Below, one piece after another: positions 24,059 to 35,140 of a DNA stretch of 64,000 nt. Within the stretch, counting starts at the first letter, position 1. Every line of letters begins with the position of its first letter. The DNA lies in assembly GCF_014773435.2 (NCBI RefSeq), contig NZ_JACXAG020000005.1, forward strand, positions 62,001 through 126,000. The letters run 5' to 3'. A program made the position numbers and the translations under genes. The notes under the pieces are model-generated. The model was not told where the DNA came from and searched no databases. It saw only the letters and a list, made by a program, of their open reading frames with translations. This DNA comes from Polycladospora coralii. GTDB lineage: Bacteria > Bacillota > Bacilli > Thermoactinomycetales > Thermoactinomycetaceae.

Positions 24059-25594
24059 CTAATCCACAAATGATGGTAAAGTTAACTGCTGTATCGTCTC
24101 GCCGCTTATTTTTTTTAGTAATTCCCACAATCGCTCTATATCACGAAATTCAGTGTGAATATTACCTATAGATATGCGTATCACATAACCTTGTTTTACT
24201 ACGGTGTGTGAGAGGAATGTGGTTCCCGTTAGGTTTAATTTTTCGAGGATGGCTCGATTCAACTGATCGATATAGCCTCCAAGTAACGCTCGCTCTTCTG
24301 GTGTTGCTGTGGGTAAGAAAGCTTGTATTTTTCGCGGGATTACCCGGAGACATATCAGGGCAAATGGTGAAGAGGCAATTTGAATAAAATCAGGGTGATC
24401 TGCAATTTCTGCGGATAACCATTTGGTTAAATCAATACTGTGTGTTAATTGTTTGGCTAAACCATCTTTCCCGAATGTACGAATGACCCACCATAACTTC
24501 AATGAACGAAAGCTTCTTCCTAGCTGTAGGGAATAATCCATATAATCGGTACTACCGTCTTCTTTAGTTGTTTCTAGATATTCAGGGACTAAGCGGAAGC
24601 TATTTGCTAGTGCATTTTTGCGTTTGCAAAACAAAGCGGTCACCTCAAGTGGCGTGTAAAGGACCTTATGTGGATTGACCACCAGCGAGTCTCCTAATGA
24701 GAGGTCTTCTGCATGCATTTCAATTTCCGGCACTAAATTCCAGAAGCCACCATACGCCGCATCAATATGAAGCCATACCCCATGTTTTCTACATAATTTC
24801 GCAATCGGTTGAATGGGGTCTACTGCTCCGGTCGATGTCGTCCCTACGGTAGCGATGACAGCAATCGGTAAATAACCTTGCTTTAAATCTTGCTCAAGCG
24901 CTTTTTTCAGTTCTGTAGGAATCATTTGATAATTTTCATTTGAAGAGATTTTAACGACGTTATTCAGACCGATTCCTAAGGCGATTGCGGCCTTATCTAC
25001 TGAACTATGGGCTTGATCTGAGGTGTATATGCGCATTTTGGGCAGATTGGTGTGACCGATTAATCCTTCATTACGGATATCGATATCGATGGGCGCGTGT
25101 AGATCTCTGGCGGCTACGAGCGCATAAAAAGTGGCCAAGGAAGCGCCATTTAAAAGTACACCATCCGTTGCAGGGTCTAACTTTATCATCTCAGCAAGCC
25201 ATTTCAAGACCACTTTTTCTAGGGTAGATGCAGCCGGAGCTGATTTCCATACCATTGCATTTACATTGAGAGAGGATATGAGCAGATCGGCCAAAATCCC
25301 TGGATAACTGGCAGAATTACTAAAATAGGCATGAAAAGAAGGATGATTCCAATGCGTTAAGTTTGGTATTACATGATCCCATGTTTCTTGGAGGGTCTCT
25401 GAGAATGGCAGTGCTTGCTCTGGTAAAGGTTGATCGAGTAACTGGTGTAATTCAGCTGGTGAGATAGAAGTTGAAACGGGTAGATGACGAATGTGGTCAA
25501 AATGGTGCTTTAACAAGGATAATAATTGCGCGCCGTAATATTCAAATTCTTCTGAAGTCCAGTCGCCTGACTCGTTCGGTTGAAAATGATGCAA
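24059..25594 (-). CDS. PLP-dependent group II amino-acid decarboxylase (DDC family)
   Basis: 511 aa. Family marks: HPSFHAYFSNSASYPGILAD and LNVNAMVWKSAPAAS near the N-terminus, ATVGTTSTGAVDPI, HIDAAYGG (PLP-ring Asp/Ala), and the PLP lysine in VNPHKVLYTP. These are the marks of aromatic-L-amino-acid/tyrosine/tryptophan decarboxylases. The substrate cannot be told from sequence; the neighbouring hut genes make histidine worth testing, but aromatic residues are more usual for this branch. Cytoplasmic, makes a biogenic amine. It converges on tpx. Confidence 0.88.
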   Translation of the reverse strand: MHHFQPNESGDWTSEEFEYYGAQLLSLLKHHFDHIRHLPVSTSISPAELHQLLDQPLPEQALPFSETLQETWDHVIPNLTHWNHPSFHAYFSNSASYPGILADLLISSLNVNAMVWKSAPAASTLEKVVLKWLAEMIKLDPATDGVLLNGASLATFYALVAARDLHAPIDIDIRNEGLIGHTNLPKMRIYTSDQAHSSVDKAAIALGIGLNNVVKISSNENYQMIPTELKKALEQDLKQGYLPIAVIATVGTTSTGAVDPIQPIAKLCRKHGVWLHIDAAYGGFWNLVPEIEMHAEDLSLGDSLVVNPHKVLYTPLEVTALFCKRKNALANSFRLVPEYLETTKEDGSTDYMDYSLQLGRSFRSLKLWWVIRTFGKDGLAKQLTHSIDLTKWLSAEIADHPDFIQIASSPFALICLRVIPRKIQAFLPTATPEERALLGGYIDQLNRAILEKLNLTGTTFLSHTVVKQGYVIRISIGNIHTEFRDIERLWELLKKISGETIQQLTLPSFVD

Positions 25595-25679
25595 GTTTAT
25601 TCCCTCCCATGTGAATCTTTATCACTTCGCGAAAAATGGGATAAACTCCACCATTTCAGCCTAATAGTGGAGTTTATCG

Positions 25680-26093
25680 TTATTTAGAAGGTGGTCGCCA
25701 AGGCCTTTTGCCACGTGGCTGATCCAAAATTTCTTTTAAGATAATCGCTTGCTTCCAGTTTTGCTTGAGAGCAGGTTGCTTTGCGGGACGATAAGACTTA
25801 GGTTTAGGTTTAGATACACGAATCGGCTTTTGAGATGGTAGGTCATCCATCCGTTTCCGCCATTTCTCAACCTGTGGACTTTCTTTTTCCTTTTGATCGT
25901 CTTGCCACGCTGTTTCCTCATCATCATCATCTTCATCTTCTAACCATTCCATTGGATCGAAGCGCCGAGGCTGAGTTTGACCTTTGTTAGAAAAGGCACC
26001 TCGAATTGCATTGATAATAAAGCTGATGACAATGATGGCGATTATAAAGTTACCAAAGATAAAGTCGAAAATAAATTCAAAGATATTCTCCAT
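25680..26093 (-). CDS. Hypothetical membrane-anchored protein downstream of floA
   Basis: 137 aa. One N-terminal transmembrane segment (FGNFIIAIIVISFIINAI), an acidic run (EDEDDDDEE) at 52-60, and a basic Pro/Lys-rich tail (KPIRVSKPKPKSYRPAKQ) ending in GKRPWRPPSK. The tail is probably cytoplasmic and disordered. It lies 13 bases after floA in the position of Bacillus yqfB but I see no clear homology; a partner of the flotillin membrane domain is plausible. Confidence 0.65.
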   Translation of the reverse strand: MENIFEFIFDFIFGNFIIAIIVISFIINAIRGAFSNKGQTQPRRFDPMEWLEDEDDDDEETAWQDDQKEKESPQVEKWRKRMDDLPSQKPIRVSKPKPKSYRPAKQPALKQNWKQAIILKEILDQPRGKRPWRPPSK

Positions 26094-26106
26094 ATGACCA
26101 CCTCCA

Positions 26107-27093
26107 TTATGTCATTTCGGGGTCATCGTTCTCTTCTTTTCCGATCGATTTACGCATATCCGTATCCGCGATCACGTTTTGTAAATTATAGTAATCCATT
26201 ACACCGAGCTTTCCAGCACGAAGTGCTTCGGCCATCGCTTGTGGAATTTCGGCTTCGGCTTCTACTACTTTGGCACGCATTTCTTCTACTCGAGCGCGCA
26301 TTTCTTGTTCATTCGCTACAGCCATCGCTCTTCTTTCTTCTGCTTTAGCTTGTGCAATTTTCTTGTCTGCTTCAGCTTGATCGGTCTGTAAAGTGGCCCC
26401 AATATTTTTGCCTACATCGACATCTGCGATATCAATCGATAGGATTTCAAAAGCTGTACCAGCATCTAATCCTTTCTTTAAAACGGTATTGGAGATGAGA
26501 TCAGGATTTTCTAGTACTTGTTTATGGCTATCTGCTGAACCATTTGTGGTTACAATCCCTTCACCGACACGTGCAATAATCGTTTCTTCACCAGCACCAC
26601 CAACCAAGCGCTCGATATTGGCACGTACGGTTACACGAGCAATCGCTTTCACTTCGATACCATCTTTTGCTACCGCTGAAACAACAGGGGTTTCAATTAC
26701 TTTCGGGTTTACGCTCATTTGCACGGCTTCTAATACATCACGACCAGCGAGATCGATGGCGGCCGCCCGTTCAAAAACAAGATCAATTTCAGCACGTTGA
26801 GCAGCAATTAAGGCGTCTACCACCCGATCGACGTTTCCACCTGCTAGATAATGTGTTTCAAGTTGATCGATGGTTACATCTAATCCCGCTTTACGCGCTT
26901 TAATTAAAGGATTTACAATACGTGAGGGAACAATACGGCGTAACCGCATGCCAATCAGAGTTGTAAGTCCGACATACACACCTGAAGCCCAGGCAGAGAT
27001 CCAGAGCATGACGGGGACAAAGGTAAACAAAATTGATATAGCAATCACTGCAACAATAACAAGAAAAACCATGGTAAGAATACCTGTTTCCAT
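26107..27093 (-). CDS. floA: Flotillin-like protein FloA
   Basis: 328 aa, UPF0365. An N-terminal membrane hairpin ([20 protein letters not shown]...LWISAWASG), an SPFH-type domain (about 40-220, with [20 protein letters not shown] and [20 protein letters not shown]), then an Ala/Glu-rich coiled coil ([20 protein letters not shown]). It organises functional membrane microdomains. It follows nfeD by 12 bases, the conserved partner order. Confidence 0.95.
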   Translation of the reverse strand: METGILTMVFLVIVAVIAISILFTFVPVMLWISAWASGVYVGLTTLIGMRLRRIVPSRIVNPLIKARKAGLDVTIDQLETHYLAGGNVDRVVDALIAAQRAEIDLVFERAAAIDLAGRDVLEAVQMSVNPKVIETPVVSAVAKDGIEVKAIARVTVRANIERLVGGAGEETIIARVGEGIVTTNGSADSHKQVLENPDLISNTVLKKGLDAGTAFEILSIDIADVDVGKNIGATLQTDQAEADKKIAQAKAEERRAMAVANEQEMRARVEEMRAKVVEAEAEIPQAMAEALRAGKLGVMDYYNLQNVIADTDMRKSIGKEENDDPEMT

Positions 27094-27105
27094 TCAATTA
27101 CCTCC

Positions 27106-28440
27106 TCAAGATGATTTTTGGGAACGGACAAACACACTAGCACCCGAAACGCGGACCACTTGAATGGGTGTATCCTGGTCAATAAATGCACCTTCACTCA
27201 TTACATCGAAACGCTCTCCTTCTATGAGCGCCCAACCAGATGGACGGAGTGGCGTTGTCGTGACACCTTTTTTTCCGATAAGGGTGTGCTTTCCGTTAGA
27301 ACTGTTATAACCAGATTCGTTCTTCTGCTCACTTCTTAAAATAAACATATTCCATGTTCCTTTTACACCAAAATATTTAATCGCGATGATGATGCCCACA
27401 GCTGTAAGCATAAGGGCGATAATAAACGAGGTGAGTCCAAAAAAGGGATCAAATGCTGCAAAGGCAATCCCAGCAACCAATGAACCAAAACCAAGGAGAC
27501 CAAATATGCCAAATCCAGGAACAATAATCTCAATCCCCATGAGAAACACTCCTACGACAAATAAGATGAGGATCTCGGGTCCAGCAAATCCAGCAATATA
27601 ATGTCCAAAAAAATAGAGTCCAAATGAACTTAAGCCCACAGCGCCAGGTAAACCGAATCCTGGAGTAAATAACTCAACGGCAATCCCAGCAAGCCCAATC
27701 AAAAATAAAACAGGAATTACATAAGGGCTCGTAATAAAGCGAGCAAATTTTTCACTTGGTGTCAGTGAGACTTCGATTACTTCAGCATTTTGTAGTTGAA
27801 GCTGTGAGAGCACCTCGGTACGATCAGCTACGATCTTGTCTGCAAATTTATAGGTAACCGCTTGCTCAGCAGAGAGGCTTACTAATTCACCTTTACTTTT
27901 CACCTCATCAATCACGAGGTTACGATCTACCATCCCAGCTGCGATATCAGGGTTATAACCATTCGCTTCGGCTACAGAGCGCATATTAGACGCCCACATG
28001 GCCACCATTTTAGGGTCAGCGGTTGCTCCACTGATTGTGCGAGGCTCAGCAGCTCCTAACGTACTACCTGGTGCCATCAATATCTTTTTTGCATTAAGCG
28101 ATATGTATGCACCAGCGGAAATGGCTTCTTTCTTAATATATGCAGTCACGGGTATAGAAGAGGAGCTTATGGTTTTACCGATATCAAGTGCAGCATTAAC
28201 CTCACCGCCAAGGGTGTCAATCTCCAAAATAATGGCATCAGCTTGACTTTCTTCAGCTTCCGCAAAAGCACGCTTTAAGTATTGAGACAGTCCCTGCTCG
28301 ATGTTTTCTTCGATCGGGATCCAGTATACGATCTGATTCTGTGAGGTGTTGCCAAAGGTATATGGGATATGACTTCCTACCCAAATCGTAAGCATAAATA
28401 GGATCAGGCTAACAGAAAACCTCATATTCGTTTTTTTCAT
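27106..28440 (-). CDS. NfeD-family membrane serine protease-like protein (YqeZ type)
   Basis: 444 aa. Signal peptide, then a ClpP-class domain (DTLGGEVNAALDIG, AISAGAYISLNAKKILMAPG with the candidate serine in SAGAY), a block of four to five transmembrane helices (about 235-370), and a C-terminal OB-fold NfeD domain (GKKGVTTTPLRPSGWALIEG). It works with FloA in membrane organisation and may cleave stomatin-type partners. GGAGGGGGG precedes the ATG and a sigma-A type promoter lies just upstream. Confidence 0.93.
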   Translation of the reverse strand: MKKTNMRFSVSLILFMLTIWVGSHIPYTFGNTSQNQIVYWIPIEENIEQGLSQYLKRAFAEAEESQADAIILEIDTLGGEVNAALDIGKTISSSSIPVTAYIKKEAISAGAYISLNAKKILMAPGSTLGAAEPRTISGATADPKMVAMWASNMRSVAEANGYNPDIAAGMVDRNLVIDEVKSKGELVSLSAEQAVTYKFADKIVADRTEVLSQLQLQNAEVIEVSLTPSEKFARFITSPYVIPVLFLIGLAGIAVELFTPGFGLPGAVGLSSFGLYFFGHYIAGFAGPEILILFVVGVFLMGIEIIVPGFGIFGLLGFGSLVAGIAFAAFDPFFGLTSFIIALMLTAVGIIIAIKYFGVKGTWNMFILRSEQKNESGYNSSNGKHTLIGKKGVTTTPLRPSGWALIEGERFDVMSEGAFIDQDTPIQVVRVSGASVFVRSQKSS

Positions 28441-28460
28441 AGATCCCCCCTCCTCACTTC

Positions 28461-28490
28461 ATTATACAGGAGTTGTGAATATAACTGCAA
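28461..28490 (-). promoter_or_regulatory. Sigma-A promoter of the nfeD-floA operon
   Basis: On the minus strand: TTGCAG (28490-28485), 18-base spacer, TATAAT (28466-28461). In Bacillus this operon also has a sigma-W promoter; I did not find a convincing one here. Confidence 0.65.
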
Positions 28491-28682
28491 AGTATTCCAA
28501 AGAAAAATACAATGATCCATAATTAGCAATTCATCAGAGCGCGTATCCGCATGCATCTCCTATGTGAAACAAAATGATCGTGAACCATATATTTTTCGAC
28601 CGATTACCATAGGAAATCTGCTATAATACAGTAAGCATGTACTGGGAAATACAACTTTCATACATAGTAGAGAGGGAATAGA

Positions 28683-28955
28683 ATGGATTTACAATTGAAA
28701 CAACTACTCGACATTACGCTTCGTATGATGAAAGATGTGTATGATACACGTGCAATGCTGGTTCATGCATTGCAGTCAGAGAAAGTCATGATTTTATCTG
28801 AAGAAACGGACCCGATCAATACGATTTTAGATGCCCTTGAAGTACCAGAGGAAAGAGAAGATTATATTCTCGGGATGCTGTATGAATACTTAGATGGCAA
28901 CATGACCCATGAGGAAATTTTATTGGCGATGGATTCTCAGTACGAAGGTGTTTAA
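28683..28955 (+). CDS. Hypothetical protein (90 aa)
   Basis: A small acidic, helical protein (LKQLLDITLRMMKDVYDTRA at the start, HEEILLAMDS near the end). TATAAT at 28622-28627 and a modest ribosome site (GAGAGGGAA) precede it, and a strong terminator follows, so it is a self-contained unit. No family recognised. Confidence 0.65.
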   Translation: MDLQLKQLLDITLRMMKDVYDTRAMLVHALQSEKVMILSEETDPINTILDALEVPEEREDYILGMLYEYLDGNMTHEEILLAMDSQYEGV

Positions 28956-28970
28956 TGAGTTAAGTACAAA

Positions 28971-29002
28971 AAAACCTATCCTTGATCTCAAGGATAGGTT
29001 TT
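28971..29002. terminator. Bidirectional terminator between convergent genes
   Basis: A perfect 15-bp stem beginning AAAACCTATCC on both strands with flanking A and T tracts serves the 90-aa gene on the plus strand and thiC on the minus strand. Confidence 0.93.
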
Positions 29003-29007
29003 GGCAT

Positions 29008-30792
<1,785 letters not shown>

Positions 30793-30805
30793 TCAAAATA
30801 AGAAA

Positions 30806-30829
30806 AGCCGCACGCCAAAGCGTACGGCT
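30806..30829 (-). terminator. Riboswitch-controlled terminator before thiC
   Basis: On the minus strand AGCCGTACGC pairs with GCGTGCGGCT and is followed by TTTTCTT. It lies between the aptamer and the thiC ribosome site, so thiamine pyrophosphate binding probably ends transcription here. Confidence 0.9.
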
Positions 30830-30872
30830 GTAGTTGTCTACTTCTATAATGACAATTACACCTAAGAAAAGG

Positions 30873-30963
30873 GTTTCCTACGCTGGCATTATCCAGATCA
30901 GGTTTACGGTCGGCGGCAGTTATCCACCCTCTCAGCCCAGTTCACTCTAAGCTCCCGTTAACG
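30873..30963 (-). ncRNA. TPP riboswitch aptamer (THI box)
   Basis: Read on the minus strand: GGGAGC at the 5' side, GGGCTGAGAGGG (the conserved CUGAGA pyrimidine-binding element), and ACCTGATCTGGATAATGCCA followed by GCGTAGGAAA (pyrophosphate-sensor helix). Order and spacing are those of the family. Confidence 0.97.
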
Positions 30964-30983
30964 TTTATGCTGTTGCTACTTAA

Positions 30984-31012
30984 ACGTTAGCATAGAATAA
31001 AGGATTGGTCAA
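30984..31012 (-). promoter_or_regulatory. Likely promoter of the thiC leader
   Basis: Minus strand: TTGACC (31012-31007), 17-base spacer, TAACGT (30989-30984), placing the start just upstream of the TPP aptamer. The -10 match is weak. Confidence 0.5.
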
Positions 31013-31251
31013 TGATAGACTGCTAGAATCCTATGAGAAAATGTATGGCCATCATCATGGAAATTTCCAATCAAGGAACGGCTATTCTTTTTGTCAATTA
31101 ATTTATTATCTTGCATACAATAACAATATATTAAAAATTAAATAGACTAATATAAAGTCGATGCTATTTGACTATGAAGTCAAGAGTAAGTAAAATATAG
31201 GAACGTACGTTCTTTTTATACGTTGTGAACCATTTAGGGGTGTGAGATGAA

Positions 31252-31395
31252 GTGAATTCTAAACTGGTGCCATTAAAATGTCCAAAGTGTAAGAAGACCA
31301 TCTGTGAAACGCTTCCCACTGCTGAATTGATTCGATGTCCCAACTGCTACTATTACAATTATCGCATCTATACACCGAAGACGCGTATTCGATGA
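31252..31395 (+). CDS. 47-aa zinc-ribbon protein
   Basis: GTG start at 31252 with AGGGGTG upstream. The protein starts MNSKLVPLKCPKCKKTICET and contains IRCPNCYYYNYRIY, i.e. two CxxC pairs 16 residues apart, the spacing of a small zinc ribbon like those of the phage Com-type proteins. Basic end (TPKTRIR). Found in the 510-base stretch between thiC and the ABC gene. The Cys pattern makes a real gene likely; the role is unknown. Confidence 0.6.
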   Translation: MNSKLVPLKCPKCKKTICETLPTAELIRCPNCYYYNYRIYTPKTRIR

Positions 31396-31559
31396 AATGC
31401 CATTATAAGATGTGTGGTGATGCAGGAAGAGTATGTACTGCGTCACCTTATACATAAAAAGATGACAATTCCTTTGAACGAAGGCACATATCAGTTATAC
31501 TAAAGATAATCTAATAGATAGGTGAAGCTATGTCTAAGGGTTGAAAGGATGGATTACCC

Positions 31560-32342
31560 TTGAAAATCGATTGGATCCACTTGACCAAACAATATGATCA
31601 AACCTTGGGAAGTAGGCTAGGCTTATTAGATTTTTCGGCTTCTATACAAACAGGAAATACCGTAGTATTAGGTGAAAAAGGAGCAGGTAAATCTACTTTG
31701 CTACGGCTCACTTCTACACGGATGATACCAGACGATGGACGAATTGTCTTTACAATCAGCTCTGATAGTGCATTCATTTGGTCCAAATCTCACGTTCGTG
31801 CTTCTGAATTTTCAAATATCAACCTTTTAAATGAAAAAATGAGCTATGTCCCAAAGGTGAAAAGATTGGATAAAGATACTGCGGTGGAGATGGATTTAAA
31901 ACATCGGGCTTATGCGACCCATGTTTCAAATCCAAAAAAGCGGGTTGTGGAAGCGATTGCTAAATGGGGACTAGCCGCATACCGGCATACGCCATTACAC
32001 CATCTACAAGGGGAGGTTCTCAATCGTTATTTATTAGCGCATAGTCTCATTTCTGATCCCTTGATTTGGATATTAGATGAACCTACATTAGAACTAGATG
32101 AGATGAGTAAAAAACTATTATGTTATGAATTACAGCAAAGGCATACACAGCGCATTACGCTCATAGCTACTAGCGATATGCATTTGGCAGAGTGTGCAGA
32201 TGATTTGATCTTACTAGATAGAGGCATGTGTAGGAGATATGGTAAGAAAAAGTTGCTCACCGCTGGTGTTAGGGAAGGGACGGTAGCGGCTTGGTATAAA
32301 GCGATGCAAGTATTTACGCGTGTGAAGAGCTCCCATCCGTAA
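31560..32342 (+). CDS. Orphan ABC-type ATPase with degenerate signature
   Basis: 260 aa, TTG start. Walker A is GEKGAGKST, Walker B LIWILDEP, and the switch region TLIATSD. The ABC signature LSGGQ is replaced by LQGEVLNRYLLAHSL, so ATP-sandwich formation may be altered. Residues 70-120 lack a clear Q-loop. No permease or binding protein is encoded nearby, so the partner is elsewhere or it is a soluble ABC-F-like or lost-function protein. The next gene is a MarR regulator 41 bases on. Confidence 0.75.
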   Translation: MKIDWIHLTKQYDQTLGSRLGLLDFSASIQTGNTVVLGEKGAGKSTLLRLTSTRMIPDDGRIVFTISSDSAFIWSKSHVRASEFSNINLLNEKMSYVPKVKRLDKDTAVEMDLKHRAYATHVSNPKKRVVEAIAKWGLAAYRHTPLHHLQGEVLNRYLLAHSLISDPLIWILDEPTLELDEMSKKLLCYELQQRHTQRITLIATSDMHLAECADDLILLDRGMCRRYGKKKLLTAGVREGTVAAWYKAMQVFTRVKSSHP

Positions 32343-32383
32343 AGTTTTAGCTTAATACATCGACTTTATGAGAAGTGAGCTAA

Positions 32384-32875
32384 ATGGATCGTTGTCATTT
32401 AGTATGGAAAGTGAATGAGTGGATGAATATGAATTCAGAATTGAACAGAAAAATATACTTAGAGTTTCGACAAGTTTATGATGAGATGATGAAGAAATAT
32501 CATAAAATTACGGATCAATTTGGTGCTACACCTACACAATTAGGGGTACTACGTTGTATCAGCAAAGAGGAAAAGCAATCGATAAGTGAACTGGTACGAC
32601 GTGTAGGCTGTGTGCCTAGCAATATGACGACAATGATTAGGCGTATGGAGCGAGATGGATGGGTTCAAATTACTAAAAACCCACAAGATCAAAGAGAAAG
32701 TTTGATTGCGTTAACAGAGAAGGGGAAAGAGCTGATTCAGCTGTATGAACCGATCTTGGAAGCATTCGTAACCAGTGCGTATGGTAATCTGACAGCAGAT
32801 GAGTTGGTATTATTTTATCAGTTATTATTAAAAGTACGAACTGGATTATCTGAAAACTCGGCATCTCAATCATGA
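32384..32875 (+). CDS. MarR-family transcriptional regulator
   Basis: 163 aa (an ATG at 32423 is an alternative start; neither has a strong ribosome site). The winged helix is clear: TPTQLGVLRCISKEEKQSIS, ELVRRVGCVPSNMTTMIRRM (recognition helix), ERDGWVQITKNPQDQRESLI (wing) and ALTEKGKELI. Helical ends form the dimer. MarR proteins repress nearby transport or stress genes; the orphan ABC ATPase upstream is the likely partner. Confidence 0.9.
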   Translation: MDRCHLVWKVNEWMNMNSELNRKIYLEFRQVYDEMMKKYHKITDQFGATPTQLGVLRCISKEEKQSISELVRRVGCVPSNMTTMIRRMERDGWVQITKNPQDQRESLIALTEKGKELIQLYEPILEAFVTSAYGNLTADELVLFYQLLLKVRTGLSENSASQS

Positions 32876-32891
32876 TGATGCCGGGTTTTTT
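32857..32891 (+). terminator. Rho-independent terminator of the marR gene
   Basis: CTCGGCATC pairs with GATGCCGGG, followed by six T; the stem begins in the last codons of the gene. Confidence 0.9.
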
Positions 32892-33063
32892 CTCTTTTGA
32901 GACGGGTTTAGACCTCGCTTCCATCAGGTAGAGTAGAATTTCTATCTGTTTCTCCCAAGGTTTAGTCTTAGCTGAGTCGATTTCACTATACATGATATTT
33001 AAACTATTGCGTTATTTAAGACCATACATACAATAAAGTAAATTTGGGAGGTGAAGAAGTCTA

Positions 33064-34464
33064 GTGGGAAGAGCAAAGAAATTGATGCCTAACTTAAAGC
33101 GTCTATCAGGAAAAAGTTTGTTTCCAAATTGTAAAAATCCGGCTACGGGTGTCCGTTATTTAAATTCGGCAGTCGAACCGTATGCAGCGGTAAATCCGAC
33201 AAATGCTGATAATTTGATCGCCTCGTGGCAAGTTGATCGTTATTCAAACGGGGCTGCGAGTGGTTTGGCAGTATCGGTATCGTTTGATCGAGGGGAAAAT
33301 TGGAAAACATCCGCGCTTCCACTTAGTAACTGTGTAAAAGGTGGGATATCGCTTGAGCGAGCCACTGATCCATGGATTTCGTTCGGACCAGATGGAACCG
33401 CGTACCTATCCACTCTCGCTGTGAACAAGACCAATCCAGATAGTGCCATTGTCTCAATTGTTTCTAAAGATGGCGGTAAAACATGGAAAAAACCACAAAT
33501 AATCAAACTAGACACAAGTGCTTCTATATTAAATGATAAAGAATCCATCACGGCTGATCCACTGATTGTGAACCAGGCTTATGCAGTATGGACGCGCTTC
33601 AAGTTTTTAGGAGGGGGGAAGTTTAAGAATCCGACGTGGTTTGCGAAAACCACAGATGGTGCGAAAACATGGAAGTCTAAAATCATATTTAATCCTGGCC
33701 CGAACAATAATACAGTTGGAAGTATTATTGTTGCTAATCCGCATACGGGTAGATTGCATCACTTCTTTATACTCGTGATCAATAAAGGAACCGAGAAGCG
33801 TAGCTTTATTATGCAACAAATTTCGAATGACGGTGGGGATAGCTGGTCAAAAGGATCTGAAGTCACCAATATTTTTCTTCCAGACACGGTCGCTGGAGGG
33901 GTAGGCGAAGATTTAGTGGGAGCCTTCAATTATCTTTCTGTGGACGTACGTACCAGTATTACAGTAACCTTCTCTCCTACGATTGATCCAGTCACAGGAG
34001 ATCTATATCTAGTATGGGAAGACGCACGTTTTACGTCTGGTGAAATTGCAGAAGTTGCGCTCACACGCTCTACGGATGGTGGCAAAACATGGCGTAAGCC
34101 GATTCGCATAAATCAATCAACAGGAAAACCAGCCTTTCTGCCCACAGTAGCGGTAAATCAGAGTGGTAAGGTAGGAGTCACTTACTATCAATTTACATCT
34201 GCTACCCCTACGAATGCTTTGCCAGCACAATTTTTCTTTAAACTATCTCATGATAAAGGTAAAAGCTTCCCCAATCAAGCTACCAAATTGACAAAGCCAT
34301 TTAATTTACTCACTGCTCCGTTTGTTAGCGGGGGCTTTTTCATCGGTGACTATCAAAATATGTTTGTAATCGGGGAAACTTTTTATCCCGTGTTTACGAA
34401 AGTAAATGACGGAAGAGATCGTAAACGAACCTCTATCTTCACCACAAAAATAACGCCATCGTAA
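33064..34464 (+). CDS. BNR/Asp-box (sialidase-fold) propeller protein
   Basis: 466 aa, GTG start behind GGAGGTG. Six Asp-box motifs of the S-x-D-x-G-x-x-W type are visible: SFDRGENW, SKDGGKTW, TTDGAKTW, SNDGGDSW, STDGGKTW and SHDKGKSF. They mark a six-bladed beta-propeller as in sialidases and glycosidase-like exo-enzymes. There is no signal peptide or membrane segment, unusual for the fold. The catalytic Arg triad and Tyr/Glu of sialidases cannot be placed with confidence. Two Cys lie near the N-terminus (FPNCKNP, SNCVKG). Confidence 0.8.
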   Translation: MGRAKKLMPNLKRLSGKSLFPNCKNPATGVRYLNSAVEPYAAVNPTNADNLIASWQVDRYSNGAASGLAVSVSFDRGENWKTSALPLSNCVKGGISLERATDPWISFGPDGTAYLSTLAVNKTNPDSAIVSIVSKDGGKTWKKPQIIKLDTSASILNDKESITADPLIVNQAYAVWTRFKFLGGGKFKNPTWFAKTTDGAKTWKSKIIFNPGPNNNTVGSIIVANPHTGRLHHFFILVINKGTEKRSFIMQQISNDGGDSWSKGSEVTNIFLPDTVAGGVGEDLVGAFNYLSVDVRTSITVTFSPTIDPVTGDLYLVWEDARFTSGEIAEVALTRSTDGGKTWRKPIRINQSTGKPAFLPTVAVNQSGKVGVTYYQFTSATPTNALPAQFFFKLSHDKGKSFPNQATKLTKPFNLLTAPFVSGGFFIGDYQNMFVIGETFYPVFTKVNDGRDRKRTSIFTTKITPS

Positions 34465-34467
34465 CAC

Positions 34468-35118
34468 CTATCCCCACAAAGGCATCAAGATAGAAGACAT
34501 CACATCAAACAGAAATGGAACAACAGTATGAAATAAGGGAAGGAAAATAAAATCACCGAGTGGGGTGATGACAAGTACTAGGAAAATCAAAATACTATAA
34601 TGCTCATACTGATTAAGCTTAGCTCGTGTCGTATTGGGTACTAGATCTTGAATAATCCGATAACCATCTAGCGGTGGAAGCGGAAGTAAATTAAAGACAG
34701 CCAGGATAAGATTAAGATTAATATTAATCACAAAAAATGAATGTAACCATTCAGAGGTCCCACCTGCAACAGCTGTAAATAAAAACCAGATAACCATAAA
34801 CAAAAAGGCAAGACAAATATTACTGAGTGGCCCTGCTACGGATACAAGCGGCCCGGCAAGTTTCGGATTGCGAAAATAAAATCGATTAACAGGGACGGGT
34901 TTTGCCCAACCAAATCCCACGATGAAGATCAGTAAGGTTCCAATGGGATCTAAGTGTACAAGTGGGTTTAAGGAAACTCTACCTTCATTTTTAGCAGTAG
35001 GATCACCGAATTTGTAGGCGACATAAGCATGGGCAAATTCATGAATGGTAAATGCGATCATAAGTGCAATTACAACATAGGGAATTTGTTCTAAGGGAAA
35101 CGCTAGAAATTGATCCAT
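34468..35118 (-). CDS. Site-2 protease-like M50 metalloprotease (membrane)
   Basis: 216 aa with five to six hydrophobic segments. The zinc motif HExxH is in FTIHEFAHAYVAYKFGDPTA (helix 1), and the third ligand lies in LLPLPPLDGYRI (NPxxDG-type, here LPPLDG). This is the minimal, PDZ-less M50B form (YwhC/RseP-related). Substrate unknown; such proteases cut membrane-anchored regulators. It converges on the Asp-box gene with only three bases between the stop codons. Confidence 0.9.
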   Translation of the reverse strand: MDQFLAFPLEQIPYVVIALMIAFTIHEFAHAYVAYKFGDPTAKNEGRVSLNPLVHLDPIGTLLIFIVGFGWAKPVPVNRFYFRNPKLAGPLVSVAGPLSNICLAFLFMVIWFLFTAVAGGTSEWLHSFFVININLNLILAVFNLLPLPPLDGYRIIQDLVPNTTRAKLNQYEHYSILIFLVLVITPLGDFIFLPLFHTVVPFLFDVMSSILMPLWG

Positions 35119-35140
35119 GGTTTACTCCTTTCATAGAGAA

